From a virus: DNA of 45,527 bases. Below are positions 21,564-31,408 of the stretch, piece after piece. The position numbers and the translations under genes were made by a program. The stretch lies in the IMG/VR virus record IMGVR_UViG_3300050134_000018, positions 1 through 45,527 of that record. One strand, 5' to 3'. The notes under the pieces were generated by a model. The model saw nothing but the letters and a program-made list of their open reading frames with translations, made no database searches and had not been told where the DNA came from. Positions within the stretch are counted from its first letter, which is position 1, and every line of letters starts with the position of its first letter.

Positions 21564-22762
21564 GCAACCTGGGTAACCCCGGGGTAGTCACGGTAACGTC
21601 CGCCTACCGGACCAGCAGCCCCGTCATCCCGGCCGCTGTCAGCACGAACGGCTACGCGCTCGGCTCAGGACTTACGTCGCTCGGCTCGATCGTACCCACC
21701 GCACCGAGCTTTGACGGCGCCACGATCTGCTCGCTGCTGGAGTCGCAGGACGCGAGCGGGAATTTCTGGTTCGTGCTCATGATCGCCTCGGCCCAGGCGC
21801 CGAACCAAGATTTCCTTGATAACATAACCTTCCAGATCGCTGACACCGAGTACCAGCTGTTCACCGATGACGCGACGTTCGATTCCGGCGTCACGGTAGC
21901 CAATTACTCGACTTGGCAGTGGCAGCTGCCGGCGAGCGCCTTCGGCACCACCTCGCAGGTCGTGCAGATCACGCTGGAGGACCTGACCGACGACTTCAAC
22001 TGCGATTGCGAGACGGGGCTCCTCTACACCGACTCCTCGGGCAACATTTCGCAGCTCGGCCAGCAGTTCAAGATCGACACGCTAGCGAACCTGCGCCGCC
22101 GCGTGGCGATTCGCTTAGGGTACGCCTCGCAGGCGGACAACCTGCCTACCGGCATCACGGCGCTCATCAACGAATACCTGATCGACGCGCAGCTGCAGCT
22201 AGACCTTAAGTTCCGCGCCAGCAACTGCGAACGCTTCTTCAAGTGGACGATGGTGCCCGGACAGCGCTACTACGGCCTGTCGGCGTCCGAGGGCGGCTGC
22301 GACCTGCTTCTGAACCCCATGAAGATTTCATGGGTCGGCTTCGAGGACCTGAACAAGGCGTGGTACAACCTCATAGAAGGCATCCCGCCCGAGTACTACA
22401 CGCGCGCCAACATCAACTTCGGTTGGCCGGCACGTTACGAGATTCGCTCCTGCATCGAGGTTTTCCCCGCCCCGCAGGCCGCCTACACGCTATGGGTCAA
22501 AGGCCAGTTCGGCCTGCGCCCGTTCGCGAACGACGATGACGTCACGACGTTCGACGCCGAGCTAGTGCTACTCCTGGCGACCGGCAACGCGAAGGCCGCG
22601 CGCGGCCAGCCGGACGCAAGTTCCCTTCTGAATCAGGCGACGACCTACTTCGGCGCCATCGTGGCCGGCCGGCACGGCACGGCGCGGTACATTCCGAAGT
22701 CTGACATGCGCAACCCCGCTGTACCCCCGCGCTTCCTGCCGCTCGGAATGGATCAGGCGTAA
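21560..22762 (+). CDS. Head-tail adaptor / tail accessory protein
   Basis: A 400-residue protein in two parts. The first (to about 170) is a beta-rich domain. The second begins LANLRRRVAIRLGY and continues TALINEYLIDAQLQLDL, the helical start seen in podovirus head-tail adaptor (tail accessory, gp4-like) proteins that sit under the portal. The rest (EGIPPEYYTRANINFGWPARYEIR, in parts, and YTLWVKGQFGLRPF) is typical of that family. GTG start, overlapping the upstream gene by four bases. The N-terminal extension is not usual for the adaptor. Confidence 0.6.
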   Translation: MSNLGNPGVVTVTSAYRTSSPVIPAAVSTNGYALGSGLTSLGSIVPTAPSFDGATICSLLESQDASGNFWFVLMIASAQAPNQDFLDNITFQIADTEYQLFTDDATFDSGVTVANYSTWQWQLPASAFGTTSQVVQITLEDLTDDFNCDCETGLLYTDSSGNISQLGQQFKIDTLANLRRRVAIRLGYASQADNLPTGITALINEYLIDAQLQLDLKFRASNCERFFKWTMVPGQRYYGLSASEGGCDLLLNPMKISWVGFEDLNKAWYNLIEGIPPEYYTRANINFGWPARYEIRSCIEVFPAPQAAYTLWVKGQFGLRPFANDDDVTTFDAELVLLLATGNAKAARGQPDASSLLNQATTYFGAIVAGRHGTARYIPKSDMRNPAVPPRFLPLGMDQA

Positions 22763-24036
22763 TGGCCGCCCCGCCCGTATCACTGACCGTGGCAGGGGGC
22801 GGCATGACGCGGCTGCGCGTCAAAGGCGCGGCGCTCAAGAACTCGCTCTACCAGCTCACGAACGGCTACGTCACGGCCGCGCAGACCGTCAAGGTGCGCA
22901 ACGGCACGTTCCGCACGGCTAACCTCGCCGATTACGGCATCGCCGGGGTCTCGAAGGGTCTCGTGGCGTACAAGGACTCATTCCACATTTTCAGCCACCA
23001 GGCGGGCACGATACCGCCGGGCTTCACGCTGCACGTGCTTAACCATCCGGCGGCAACGACCACCGATCCGAATTCGCAGACGCTATATTTCATGACGCCT
23101 GCGAGCTTCGCGACGTCGCATAACCAGCTTGGGCTCAACGACTTGGCCGGCCAGCTAGCCGGCTTGCCCGGCTACGCCATCAAGCAGGTACTTTCGGCGG
23201 AGCCGGCGAGCAACGTCGGCTCGATCAGCGGCACGACACTCGGCGGCGCGGCTATCCAGGCCGTAGCCTACACCAACCCGTCGTCCTCCAGCGACCCGAA
23301 CACGCTCTACCTGGTGCTGGCCAGCACCTACGACTACAGCGAGCCGCGCACCTTCACATACCCTAAGCAAGGCGGCGGCACGAACACGGTATCAATACAG
23401 GCGTCCGCTCTGCTGAATAATTTGGACCTCGGCGGCAGCTACAGTGTGTTCGGCTGGAGCGTTGGCTCCGACCTGCCCGACTTCTCAGGCAGCACTGTTA
23501 CGTTGCAGTTCGGCGGCGGCGGCGACATCGTTCCGATCCCGCTGAAGGACATCCACTTCGCGGCCCCCTTCATGGGCTTCCTGTACGTGGTGGCGGAGTT
23601 CGACGTCGACAGCGCCACCGAAGCGCTGTGGGGCTCGACTTATCACTATTGGCTGCAGACGGTGGGCACCTGGGCGCCAGACACGGTATACCAGATCGGC
23701 AACCTCGTCTCACCTACCGTGCCGAACGGCTTCACCTACCGCGCCGCGCGCATCAGCGCGCCGAACCCGGCATGGACTCCGCAGACGCTGCACGCGGTGG
23801 ACGATCAGGTTGAGCCCACGGTGGCGAACGGCTATTACTTCGTGGCGATCGAGACGGACGGGGCGAACCCGATAACCGGCACCGTCGAGCCCACGTGGCC
23901 GACGACTACCGACGCCACGGTGGCCGAGGACTCCGAGACGGCGAACAATGACGTGACCGCGGCGGCCCCCGCCTCACAGACGCAGCCCGCGCCGGCCACT
24001 GGCACTAAGTACATCAACCCCTACGCTGGGATATAG
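22762..24036 (+). CDS. Tail hub, N-terminal part (possibly split gp10-like protein)
   Basis: A 424-residue protein. The start (GAALKNSLYQLTNGYVTAAQ, then VRNGTFRTANL and SKGLVAYKDSFHIFS) resembles the opening of podovirus P22 gp10-like tail hub proteins. The last 150 residues contain two copies of a W-x-P-x-T-x-Y, G-N-x-V-x-P, N-G-x-x-Y-x-A module and a VEPTWP segment. The C-terminal hub features are absent and instead appear in the next gene, so the hub may be split here. The ATG overlaps the upstream stop (TAATG). Confidence 0.55.
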   Translation: MAAPPVSLTVAGGGMTRLRVKGAALKNSLYQLTNGYVTAAQTVKVRNGTFRTANLADYGIAGVSKGLVAYKDSFHIFSHQAGTIPPGFTLHVLNHPAATTTDPNSQTLYFMTPASFATSHNQLGLNDLAGQLAGLPGYAIKQVLSAEPASNVGSISGTTLGGAAIQAVAYTNPSSSSDPNTLYLVLASTYDYSEPRTFTYPKQGGGTNTVSIQASALLNNLDLGGSYSVFGWSVGSDLPDFSGSTVTLQFGGGGDIVPIPLKDIHFAAPFMGFLYVVAEFDVDSATEALWGSTYHYWLQTVGTWAPDTVYQIGNLVSPTVPNGFTYRAARISAPNPAWTPQTLHAVDDQVEPTVANGYYFVAIETDGANPITGTVEPTWPTTTDATVAEDSETANNDVTAAAPASQTQPAPATGTKYINPYAGI

Positions 24037-24037
24037 C

Positions 24038-25984
24038 ATGACCATCCCAAAGTGGGCGCCCAGTACGCTGTACAACCCCGGGGACTTCGTCGTCCCGCGG
24101 TCTAACAGCATCGTCACGCAGGAGCAGCCGCACAATAACTCCTTTGAGGACGGCCTCACGCACTGGACGCAGACCGAGGAGTCCGGCACGACCGGTACTA
24201 TAACGACCGCGACCGATCAGGTGTTCGACGGCTCGCAAAGCGTGGTGCTGCGCACCGCGGTCGGCACCGAGCTACGCAGCTCTGGCCTAGTTACGCTCAT
24301 GAACGATTATCAGGCTCCGGTAGAGCCCGGCAAGCGCATCAACTTCTCCTGCTACGTCTACCGCACGAACGTCGGCCTTAACGGCGTGGCGGGCGTCGCC
24401 GACGGTGGCGCGCGAATCTACTGGCTCAATGCCAGCAAGGACATCATCAGTTACACGCCGGCTACCGACTACCCCGGCGCGCTGGGCGGCGGCCCGCCCA
24501 ACGGCACTCCGCCGGGCTTCGTCGGCGGCTCAGCTCCCTTCGGCTCGTGGCTCCAGAGTTCCGGCGTCGGCATCGCCCCCTCCGGCGCCGCCTACGCTGT
24601 GGCAGGCATAGCTTTCCGCGTCAACGCTACCGGAGGCGCCTTCTGGGCGGACGACTACGTATGGGACTACACCTTCCAAGGAATTCCGACCGGCCTCGTG
24701 TTCGTCGCGACGCAGGCGGCGGCGGCGACCAGCGCGGCCACGGAGCCCGCGTGGCCGCTAGAGTCTGGCGAGACAGTGACCGACGGGGGCGTTACGTGGG
24801 ACGCGGAGTTCGCGAGCCGCATTATCTGGCAGGCGAACCCGATCCTGGAGTCAGGTGATACGGAGCCCACGTGGCCGCTGCAGATCGGCGGCTCGGTGGT
24901 CGACGCCGTAGGCACCGATCACGCTATAGTGTGGATCGCCGATGACGGCCTCATTCAGGACACGAACTGCCCGCATAACTCTCAGGTGGTGGCCATAGCG
25001 CAGAGCAAAGTCTACGCTGCGGACGATGACACCATAGCCTTCTGCGCCACCACGAACTGCCTCGACTGGACCTCGCAGTTCGACGCTGGCTACCTACCCT
25101 TCGGCTTACAGACCTACGGCTCGGAGCCCTGCGCCGCGCTCGGCCTGTACCGCTCTAACCTCGTGGCGTTCAACTCGCTCGGCTACCAGATGTGGCAGAT
25201 CGACCCGGACCCGGCGAATATGGCGCTGCTCGACGCGCAGCCGGTCGGGTGCGAATACCCGAAGTCCGTAAGCCCCGTGCAGAACGACCTCGTGTTCCTC
25301 ACCCCGCAGGGCATCCGCTCGCTCGGCATCAGCGGCGCGTCCGGTAACGTGCAGGCGGGACAGTTCGGCAAGAACCTCGACCCGCTGGTGATCGCTTCAA
25401 TTGAAGGCGCGGGCTCGCTGCCGCCGCGCGGTCTGTTCTACCCCGGCACCGGTCAGTACTGGCTTTGCTTCGGCGCCTTAGTGTACGTGCAGACCAACAA
25501 CGGCTCAGGCAACGCGAATTCGTGGAGTGTCTATGAGTTCCCGAGCGACATCGACTACTGGACCGTAGACGACGGAGTCCTCTACCTACGCTCCGGCGAC
25601 CTCGTCTGGGAGGTTAGCCCCGACGCGCTATTCGATGACATCACCGATGCGAGTAACCCCGGTGGGTCCGGTAATTCAGTCCCCTTTACTGGCGAGGTCA
25701 CGTGGCCATACCTCGACCTCGGCACCCCCGGCGTCGACAAGGACCTCGAAGGGGTGAACATCGTGTGCGACGGCACCGGCGAAATCTCTATAGGCTACGA
25801 TCAGACTAACTTCGATGCCGCCACGACGCCATTCGCGTTCGATGGTGACACGCTCCCGAGCCTCGGGATGATCCCGTTACCCATGACCGCTCCGTCCTTC
25901 CAGCTTAGGCTGACGTGGGACGCGGGACAGTCATGGGAGTGGGAAATGGCCGCACTCTACCTCGTAGGAACACCACAATCATGA
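24038..25984 (+). CDS. Tail hub, C-terminal part (gp10-like), with carbohydrate-binding-like N-domain
   Basis: A 648-residue protein beginning with WAPSTLYNPGDFVVP, the same module that ends the previous gene. A jelly-roll-like domain follows (about 33-215: NSFEDGLTHW, FDGSQSVVL, FSCYVYRTN, FWADDYVWDY), of the kind that binds carbohydrate. Two TEPxWP modules come next. From about 300 the sequence (YGSEPCAALGLYRSNLVAF, GYQMWQIDPDP, DLVFLTPQGIRSL) resembles the C-terminal half of gp10-like hub proteins. It should form the tail hub with the previous protein. It starts one base after the upstream stop. Confidence 0.6.
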   Translation: MTIPKWAPSTLYNPGDFVVPRSNSIVTQEQPHNNSFEDGLTHWTQTEESGTTGTITTATDQVFDGSQSVVLRTAVGTELRSSGLVTLMNDYQAPVEPGKRINFSCYVYRTNVGLNGVAGVADGGARIYWLNASKDIISYTPATDYPGALGGGPPNGTPPGFVGGSAPFGSWLQSSGVGIAPSGAAYAVAGIAFRVNATGGAFWADDYVWDYTFQGIPTGLVFVATQAAAATSAATEPAWPLESGETVTDGGVTWDAEFASRIIWQANPILESGDTEPTWPLQIGGSVVDAVGTDHAIVWIADDGLIQDTNCPHNSQVVAIAQSKVYAADDDTIAFCATTNCLDWTSQFDAGYLPFGLQTYGSEPCAALGLYRSNLVAFNSLGYQMWQIDPDPANMALLDAQPVGCEYPKSVSPVQNDLVFLTPQGIRSLGISGASGNVQAGQFGKNLDPLVIASIEGAGSLPPRGLFYPGTGQYWLCFGALVYVQTNNGSGNANSWSVYEFPSDIDYWTVDDGVLYLRSGDLVWEVSPDALFDDITDASNPGGSGNSVPFTGEVTWPYLDLGTPGVDKDLEGVNIVCDGTGEISIGYDQTNFDAATTPFAFDGDTLPSLGMIPLPMTAPSFQLRLTWDAGQSWEWEMAALYLVGTPQS

Positions 25985-26481
25985 ACTCACCCCTGTCTTT
26001 CGTCCGCCCCGCCAGCCTGCTCGACATTCTCGGCGTGGCCGCCGCTATGTGCGCCACCGTGCGCGGTCAGAACGAGCTTAAGCACTTCGAACTGCTCAAC
26101 GGACCCCCGGTGGATGAGCGCTTCGTATGCCAGCTGGCGCAATACAGCACGGCCAACGTCGCGCTCGTGGCCGCCAAGGACCCGGGCCGCGCGCTCGTGG
26201 TCGCAGGCTTCATCCCGCAGCGTCCGGGCGTGCTGCGCACATGGATGCTGGCCACCGACGAGGCGTGGCGCAATTACGGCTCTGAGCTGACGACCTACAC
26301 CGAGGTCGGAATAGGCGTACAGCTGCAGAAAGCGCACAGAATTGAGACGATCTGCCTTGATTCGCATGAGCAGGCGAAGGCGTGGTATCCTGCGCTCGGC
26401 CTAAAACAAGAAGCCACCCTCGCGAAGTATTGTTCGGACGGCAGCGATGCCGCCCTGTTTGTCCGTCTGCGAGGTGCTTGA
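25981..26481 (+). CDS. GNAT-like internal virion protein (T7 gp13-like)
   Basis: A 166-residue protein resembling the acetyltransferase-like fold of T7 gp13/DUF2833 internal virion proteins: SLLDILGVAAAM, LVVAGFIPQRPGVLRTWMLATDEAWRNYG and RIETICLDSHEQAKAWYPALGLKQE (quoted in parts) fit that pattern. In T7 this protein is needed for virion assembly or DNA ejection. The ATG at 25981 overlaps the upstream stop by four bases. The catalytic role is probably lost or unused. Confidence 0.6.
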   Translation: MNSPLSFVRPASLLDILGVAAAMCATVRGQNELKHFELLNGPPVDERFVCQLAQYSTANVALVAAKDPGRALVVAGFIPQRPGVLRTWMLATDEAWRNYGSELTTYTEVGIGVQLQKAHRIETICLDSHEQAKAWYPALGLKQEATLAKYCSDGSDAALFVRLRGA

Positions 26482-27074
26482 TGTGTGGTGGTAACCCCAG
26501 CGCTGCCCAAAATGCTGCCAATGCGCAGCAGGCCGCGACGCAGGCGTCGATCAGCAATAACGTATCGCAGATCAACTCCGCGTTCGGCAATCGCTCGCAG
26601 GAATACAGCAACTATCAGAACGCGCTGCAGACGCAGTATCAGACGGAGCTGAACCGACAGCAGGCTATCGCTACCCGCAACTCGAAGTTCGCCACCGCCC
26701 GCAACGGCCTAGCCGGCGGCTCCGCCTCGGTGGACGCCGGCGCGCTCCTCGGGCAGGAAGAAGCCGAGGGCACCGTCAACGCCCAGCAGCAGGTGCAGTC
26801 TAACGTCGCGAAGCTTGAGGCGAACGATCAGGCCACGAAGCAGCAGATGATCTCACTGGCGCAGTCGGGCGCCGACATTGGCAACGCGGCCCAGATGACC
26901 GCCGACTCTCTGCAGGCCAACATAGGCAACGCGCAGAGCGTGAACGCCGCGGCAGGGCTCGGGCAGGTATTCGGCGACACGACCACGGCGTACACCAATG
27001 AGCAGCAGGCCGCAGCGCTGCGTTCGGGCGTGCTCAAGGGCAGCACCTACGCTAAGTCTGGGCTCGGCGGATGA
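26481..27074 (+). CDS. Internal virion/ejection protein (T7 gp14-like)
   Basis: A 197-residue protein starting MCGGNPSAAQNAANAQQAA and continuing as an Ala/Gln/Asn-rich helix. The MC(G/W) start and the helical, Gln-rich body are typical of gp14-like inner core proteins that form the ejection channel. The ATG overlaps the upstream TGA by one base; a longer frame from 26382 lacks support. It lies at the start of the ejection cluster. Confidence 0.6.
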   Translation: MCGGNPSAAQNAANAQQAATQASISNNVSQINSAFGNRSQEYSNYQNALQTQYQTELNRQQAIATRNSKFATARNGLAGGSASVDAGALLGQEEAEGTVNAQQQVQSNVAKLEANDQATKQQMISLAQSGADIGNAAQMTADSLQANIGNAQSVNAAAGLGQVFGDTTTAYTNEQQAAALRSGVLKGSTYAKSGLGG

Positions 27075-27523
27075 ACGAAGTATTCGCACGCACCGACATG
27101 ACGTGGCGCGAGAAGCTAGCCTTCCTGGCGCACCGCTTTGCGCCGGTTACGGACATGGCTGTCGAGGACTGCCCGGTGACGGAGAGTTTCGAGAACGGGG
27201 AGTACGTGCGGGAAATCTTCATCCCCGCCGGCACGTTGTTTATTGGCCGCCCGCATCGCAGCGGGCACCGCATCGTGGGGCTCACCGGGAGCGTCGTGTT
27301 TCGCACCGAGCGCGGCCCCGAGCAGCTCGACGCGCCGTTCGAGTTTCTGACGGCTCAGGGCTCACAGGTGGCTGCGCTCGCGCTTACGGACCACACCGCG
27401 CGCAGCTATCACCCCATGATGAGCCGCGATTTCAAAGAGTGCGAGGACGCGGCTTTCGAGCCCGCGGAAGACGTTTTAGCGCTGGGCCGCTTGGTCTACC
27501 AGCGGGTTAAGGAGCTTGCATGA
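27071..27523 (+). CDS. Cupin-like virion accessory protein
   Basis: A 150-residue protein with GTLFIGRPHRSGHRIVGLTG (about 56-75, quoted as one motif of the cupin-like group), then VFRTERGPEQLDAPFEF. Short cupin-like proteins lie among ejection genes in several podoviruses, and their function is not known. H62, H66 and the following acidic residues might bind a metal. The ATG overlaps the upstream stop by four bases. Confidence 0.55.
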   Translation: MNEVFARTDMTWREKLAFLAHRFAPVTDMAVEDCPVTESFENGEYVREIFIPAGTLFIGRPHRSGHRIVGLTGSVVFRTERGPEQLDAPFEFLTAQGSQVAALALTDHTARSYHPMMSRDFKECEDAAFEPAEDVLALGRLVYQRVKELA

Positions 27524-28191
27524 CCGGTCTAGCGATTGCCATTTCAGCGGGTCTCACCGTAGCAGGCGCAGGCACCGCAGCCTACGCGAACCACCAGGCT
27601 CTGCAGAAGCAGGACCAGGCTGCGGCGCAGGGCATTCAGCGTCAGGAAGCCCTGCAGAAGCAGGGCGAGAATGACGTCCAGCAGAACATCAAGCAGGTCC
27701 AGCAAAACCAGCAGAGCGTCGACAAGAACCAGTCGTCGCTGCAGGACCAGTACGAAGCGGCGCTTCAGCGCGCAGCCCCGGTACAGGGCACGCAGGGCGC
27801 GCTGCCCGGCGCGAGCAAGAAGTACGCCGAAGGGGTGCAGTCGGCGCTGCAGGCTAACCAGCAATTCGGCACGAATCAGGCCAAGACGGCCGCGGCGGTC
27901 GGCGCCCCGGCGCTCACGAACCTGCAGACGCAGCAGGGCCTAGGCGCCACGGCTACGCAGCTCGGCCAGCTCAATGACGCCTCAAGTCAGCAGAACCAGC
28001 TCACGCAGATGCAGGTAAACTCCATCGCCGCGAATCCGTGGATGCTGGCCGCAGGTGCAGCCCTGAGCGGAGCGTCCAAGGGCTACGGCAGCTACGCGGG
28101 CTACAGTAAGGCGTCCGCCCAAGCCGCTGCCGGCGCCAACTACGCGGGCTCTGACCCGCTGGACTCCCTAGGCTCCTACACGCAGAGTTAG
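27520..28191 (+). CDS. Internal virion/ejection protein, Gln-rich
   Basis: A 223-residue protein with a hydrophobic start (LAIAISAGLTVAGAGTAAYA) that may insert in a membrane, a Gln-rich helix (about 25-85), and an Ala/Gly/Tyr-rich end. This make-up matches podovirus ejection proteins. It overlaps the cupin-like gene by four bases. Two such genes (here and 26481-27074) suggest two channel components. Confidence 0.6.
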   Translation: MTGLAIAISAGLTVAGAGTAAYANHQALQKQDQAAAQGIQRQEALQKQGENDVQQNIKQVQQNQQSVDKNQSSLQDQYEAALQRAAPVQGTQGALPGASKKYAEGVQSALQANQQFGTNQAKTAAAVGAPALTNLQTQQGLGATATQLGQLNDASSQQNQLTQMQVNSIAANPWMLAAGAALSGASKGYGSYAGYSKASAQAAAGANYAGSDPLDSLGSYTQS

Positions 28192-28193
28192 AA

Positions 28194-29687
28194 ATGCCAA
28201 TCATCAACCCAGACGTCGGCTATTCGGACCTCGGCAGCGCGCTCGCCGGCGGCGACGTCGCAAAATCGGGGCTCATGGAGGCGCAGGGCGAACAGCTCGG
28301 CGCCAATACTCAGCGCGCTATCGCTGAGGCCAACGCGCAGTTCGCGAAGAACAAGGCGCTGGCCAACCTGCCGGCGACGATGAGCAACCTGTTCGACGAC
28401 CCGAAGGTGGCCGCCGGCATGGCGGGCGCTGGGCAGGCCGGCATCCCCCTTGAGCAGCTGCAGCAGGCGCGCCTTGGCAATCAGAAGCAGGGCAACCTCT
28501 CAACGGTGGCGAACACCGGCGCTACCGACGAGCAGCGCGCCGGCGCGCTGCTAGCCGCTGACCCGGCCTCGCATGGCATCATCAGCCCGACCGCGGGCGG
28601 AGAGGCGGCTACCAACGCGCTGCATCCGGATCAGGGCGTCACGACTACCCCGCTGGGTCAGGCTCTCATCCCCGCTAAGGTGGGGCTCATACAGGCGCAG
28701 ACTAACCTCGCCAATGCTGGCGGCAACCTCAAGAACACTGAGGCCGCCAATAACCCGCACGTCGGCGCCGCGGTCGGCCCTGACGGCCTGCCTAAGGCTC
28801 CGGCCAACTTCCAGTGGGCTACGAACCCTGATGGCACACCGAAGATGGACCAGAACGGGCAGCGCGAACTCACCCCTATTACCGGCGGGGGGAAGGACCC
28901 CAACGCCCCGGCCAGCATGGGCTCTCGCGAAGCGTCGATATTCTCGCGCTTCCTTAACTCCGCCTCTCTTGGTTCCAAGGCCATAGCCAACATAGCTCGC
29001 GCCCCTGTGGGCACTAATGCAGGCGTGCTAGGCGTGGGCTCCTCGCCGGGCCATAGCATGATGCAGGCTACCACCGACTCACTGCGCAATGCGCTCAGCC
29101 CGGAGGAGGTGCAGCAGTACAACACCATGAATGCAGGCCTTGCGCGCAACCTAGCAGGCGTTGAGAGCGCCGGCATGGTGGCGCCCGGCACTTTCAGCGA
29201 CCAGATCGGGCAGGGCACGATGCTGCGTGCGGGGGACACGGAGAACACGAAGCTAATGAAGCTCGCCGAGACGCGGCAGATCCTTGAGACCGGCCTTTCT
29301 ACGGCGCTCTCAAACCCGCGCGTGCCTGAGACTCAGAAAGCCGAGATGCGCCAGCACATCGCCGCTTTGCAGCAGTCCATCCCCTACTCGGTGGAGGACG
29401 TGCAGAACCTAGCCAACAGCGCAGGCGGTCACACCTTGCAGGATCTCATTGCCGTTAAAGGGCTGCGTCCCGCCGGCGCTGCTCCGGTGCCGTCCGCCGC
29501 TGCCGCACCGCAGCCCGGCGCTGCTCCGGCGCCGCCCGCCGCGCCCACCGCGGCTGCTGCGCCGCCTTCGGGCGGTCAGCAGGTCACGATTCAGCAGGTC
29601 CACGACTACGCTATGAAGCACGGCCTTACGGATCAGCAGGCCGCGCAGCACGTGCAGGCTAACGGCTTCAAGATCACGCCGCAATGA
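28194..29687 (+). CDS. Internal virion/ejection protein, 497 aa
   Basis: A 497-residue protein, mostly helical and Ala/Gln/Asn-rich, with a Pro/Ala-rich linker (about 420-460) and a final QQVTIQQVHDYAMKHGLTDQ part that looks like a small folded domain. The long repeats of A and Q and the place after the gp14-like protein fit an ejection protein. No catalytic motif, such as a transglycosylase, is visible. Confidence 0.6.
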   Translation: MPIINPDVGYSDLGSALAGGDVAKSGLMEAQGEQLGANTQRAIAEANAQFAKNKALANLPATMSNLFDDPKVAAGMAGAGQAGIPLEQLQQARLGNQKQGNLSTVANTGATDEQRAGALLAADPASHGIISPTAGGEAATNALHPDQGVTTTPLGQALIPAKVGLIQAQTNLANAGGNLKNTEAANNPHVGAAVGPDGLPKAPANFQWATNPDGTPKMDQNGQRELTPITGGGKDPNAPASMGSREASIFSRFLNSASLGSKAIANIARAPVGTNAGVLGVGSSPGHSMMQATTDSLRNALSPEEVQQYNTMNAGLARNLAGVESAGMVAPGTFSDQIGQGTMLRAGDTENTKLMKLAETRQILETGLSTALSNPRVPETQKAEMRQHIAALQQSIPYSVEDVQNLANSAGGHTLQDLIAVKGLRPAGAAPVPSAAAAPQPGAAPAPPAAPTAAAAPPSGGQQVTIQQVHDYAMKHGLTDQQAAQHVQANGFKITPQ

Positions 29688-31408
29688 GCAGCCCGCTAGA
29701 CGACCTGCCGCCTCCGAAAGCTGCAGCGAATCCGCTGGACTCGCTGCCGCCTCCGACTACCGTAACGACGCACAACCCCGGCGGCGACGTCGTCACGCCG
29801 ACGGCCGCGCCGCAGAGCCCGCTGGCTACCACCGTTGGCGCCGCCGAGCAGATCCCGGCAGGCATCGCCGGCGGAGTAAGCTCGCTGCACGATGCGCTCA
29901 CCGGTGCCGACCCCGGCACGCACCGCGACCTGCAGTTCCTGCAGCCGCACACCGCGGCGGGCCAGGAGTTGCAGCGGCAGCTCGGGCAGGGCACGCAGGC
30001 CGCCCTCAACAAGTTGCCGTCCGGCCCGTTGGCGGATACCCTCAAGGAGCGTGTCCCGGAGGCGCTGGGAGCGGTCGGCACCGTAGCCCCCATAGTCGGC
30101 GCCGTGGGGCGCTTCGGCCGCGCGGCGCTAGCCGGCGGTGGCGGGGAGGCCGCCGTGGACGCCGCGGGAGCCGCGAATGCGCCGACCGCGGGCGTAGAGC
30201 ACCCCATCGCGCAGGTTCAGCGCAACGGCTTCGAGATTGCCCCGAATGACATCCCCCGCGCCAGCTCCACGCCGGCGAGCGAAGTCCCCGGCAGCACCCG
30301 GCAGGGCATGACCGAGACGCCGGCGGACACCGCCGCGCGGCAGCAACGCAACGTCATTAAGTCAACTAACATCGCGGCGCAGGAGATTGGCCTGCCGCCC
30401 ACAGACATCATCACGCCGCGGTACACCGCCGCGGCGCGCCTCCCGGCCGGCGCCGCTTACGACCGCGTCGGCGCGGCAGTGGGCACGATCGACAAACCTG
30501 CCACCGGAGCCGTCGACACCCTGCGCAGCATGGCGACCGACAATAGCGCGCAGGCCGCGCCCGCTCAGGTGCGCGCCCAGATGGGACGCATGGCGGACGG
30601 ACTGGAGAGTGGCACGTACTCCGGCCCGCGACTCATTCAAGACATAAGCTACCTGCGCACGAAGGGCGCCTACGACGCGGCCAACGCGCTTGAGGATGAG
30701 CTTGGCGCGCAGGTAAAGGCGAAGGCGCCCGACATGCAGGACGACTATCAGGGAGCCCGCCAGCTGTTCGCGAAGATTCGCGACGTCGAGGACTCGCTCA
30801 AAGGCAGCGTGGTTGACCCGCAAAAGCTCAAGCAGCTGCGCGACGGCCCGCAGGGGCGCCCGCTCTCCGGCGGCCTGGACGATATAGCTGAGGCCGCAGC
30901 GCAGGCCCCGAACTCGGTGCGCCTGCCTGGCACGGTTCTTGCGGGCGACGTTCCGCACACCAAGACTGGCGTAGTGACGAGCCTGGCCAAGGGCGCCATA
31001 AAGCCTTTCGTGCCGATGCCCTCGCAGGCGCAGATTGCCGCCAGCGCGCGCGGCGGCGGCCCTATACCCATGGGGCCTTACCCGCGTGGTCTGCCCACTA
31101 CAGGACAGGGTAATCTGCTCGGCGACGCGCTGGCGGGCGGGGGTAACTACGACCTCGCGCCGCCCGAGGGGCAAACCCCGGCGCGCCCGGCCGCGCGCGG
31201 CCCGCTCGGCGACCAGCTCTCGCTGCAAGGCCCTAATGGCGACCTCGTGCCGCCCGAGGGGACGGCGCCGGGCCGGCGCCCGATCGGCCCGACCGGCCCA
31301 CAGACTGAGGCGGACCTGCCGGGAGCGGCGATACTGTCACCCTCCCCGGGCCGCGTAGGCAAACTACGGCGAGGCGCCCGGCGCGCCTCAGACGACAATG
31401 GCGAGTAG
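29684..31408 (+). CDS. Internal virion/ejection protein, 574 aa
   Basis: A 574-residue protein starting [20 protein letters not shown]: two copies of a PLD(D/S)LPPP motif. It then has helical regions (about 90-420) and a Pro/Gly-rich end ([16 protein letters not shown]). It overlaps the upstream gene by four bases and the fibre gene by 11 bases. It is the last protein of the ejection cluster. The function is inferred from order; no enzyme motif is visible. Confidence 0.6.
   Translation: MSSPLDDLPPPKAAANPLDSLPPPTTVTTHNPGGDVVTPTAAPQSPLATTVGAAEQIPAGIAGGVSSLHDALTGADPGTHRDLQFLQPHTAAGQELQRQLGQGTQAALNKLPSGPLADTLKERVPEALGAVGTVAPIVGAVGRFGRAALAGGGGEAAVDAAGAANAPTAGVEHPIAQVQRNGFEIAPNDIPRASSTPASEVPGSTRQGMTETPADTAARQQRNVIKSTNIAAQEIGLPPTDIITPRYTAAARLPAGAAYDRVGAAVGTIDKPATGAVDTLRSMATDNSAQAAPAQVRAQMGRMADGLESGTYSGPRLIQDISYLRTKGAYDAANALEDELGAQVKAKAPDMQDDYQGARQLFAKIRDVEDSLKGSVVDPQKLKQLRDGPQGRPLSGGLDDIAEAAAQAPNSVRLPGTVLAGDVPHTKTGVVTSLAKGAIKPFVPMPSQAQIAASARGGGPIPMGPYPRGLPTTGQGNLLGDALAGGGNYDLAPPEGQTPARPAARGPLGDQLSLQGPNGDLVPPEGTAPGRRPIGPTGPQTEADLPGAAILSPSPGRVGKLRRGARRASDDNGE

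Noticed and set aside
22762-24038. Programmed frameshift joining the two hub genes
   Set aside because: The second frame is open for only about 80 bases upstream of its ATG and I see no clear slippery site; separate translation is simpler.
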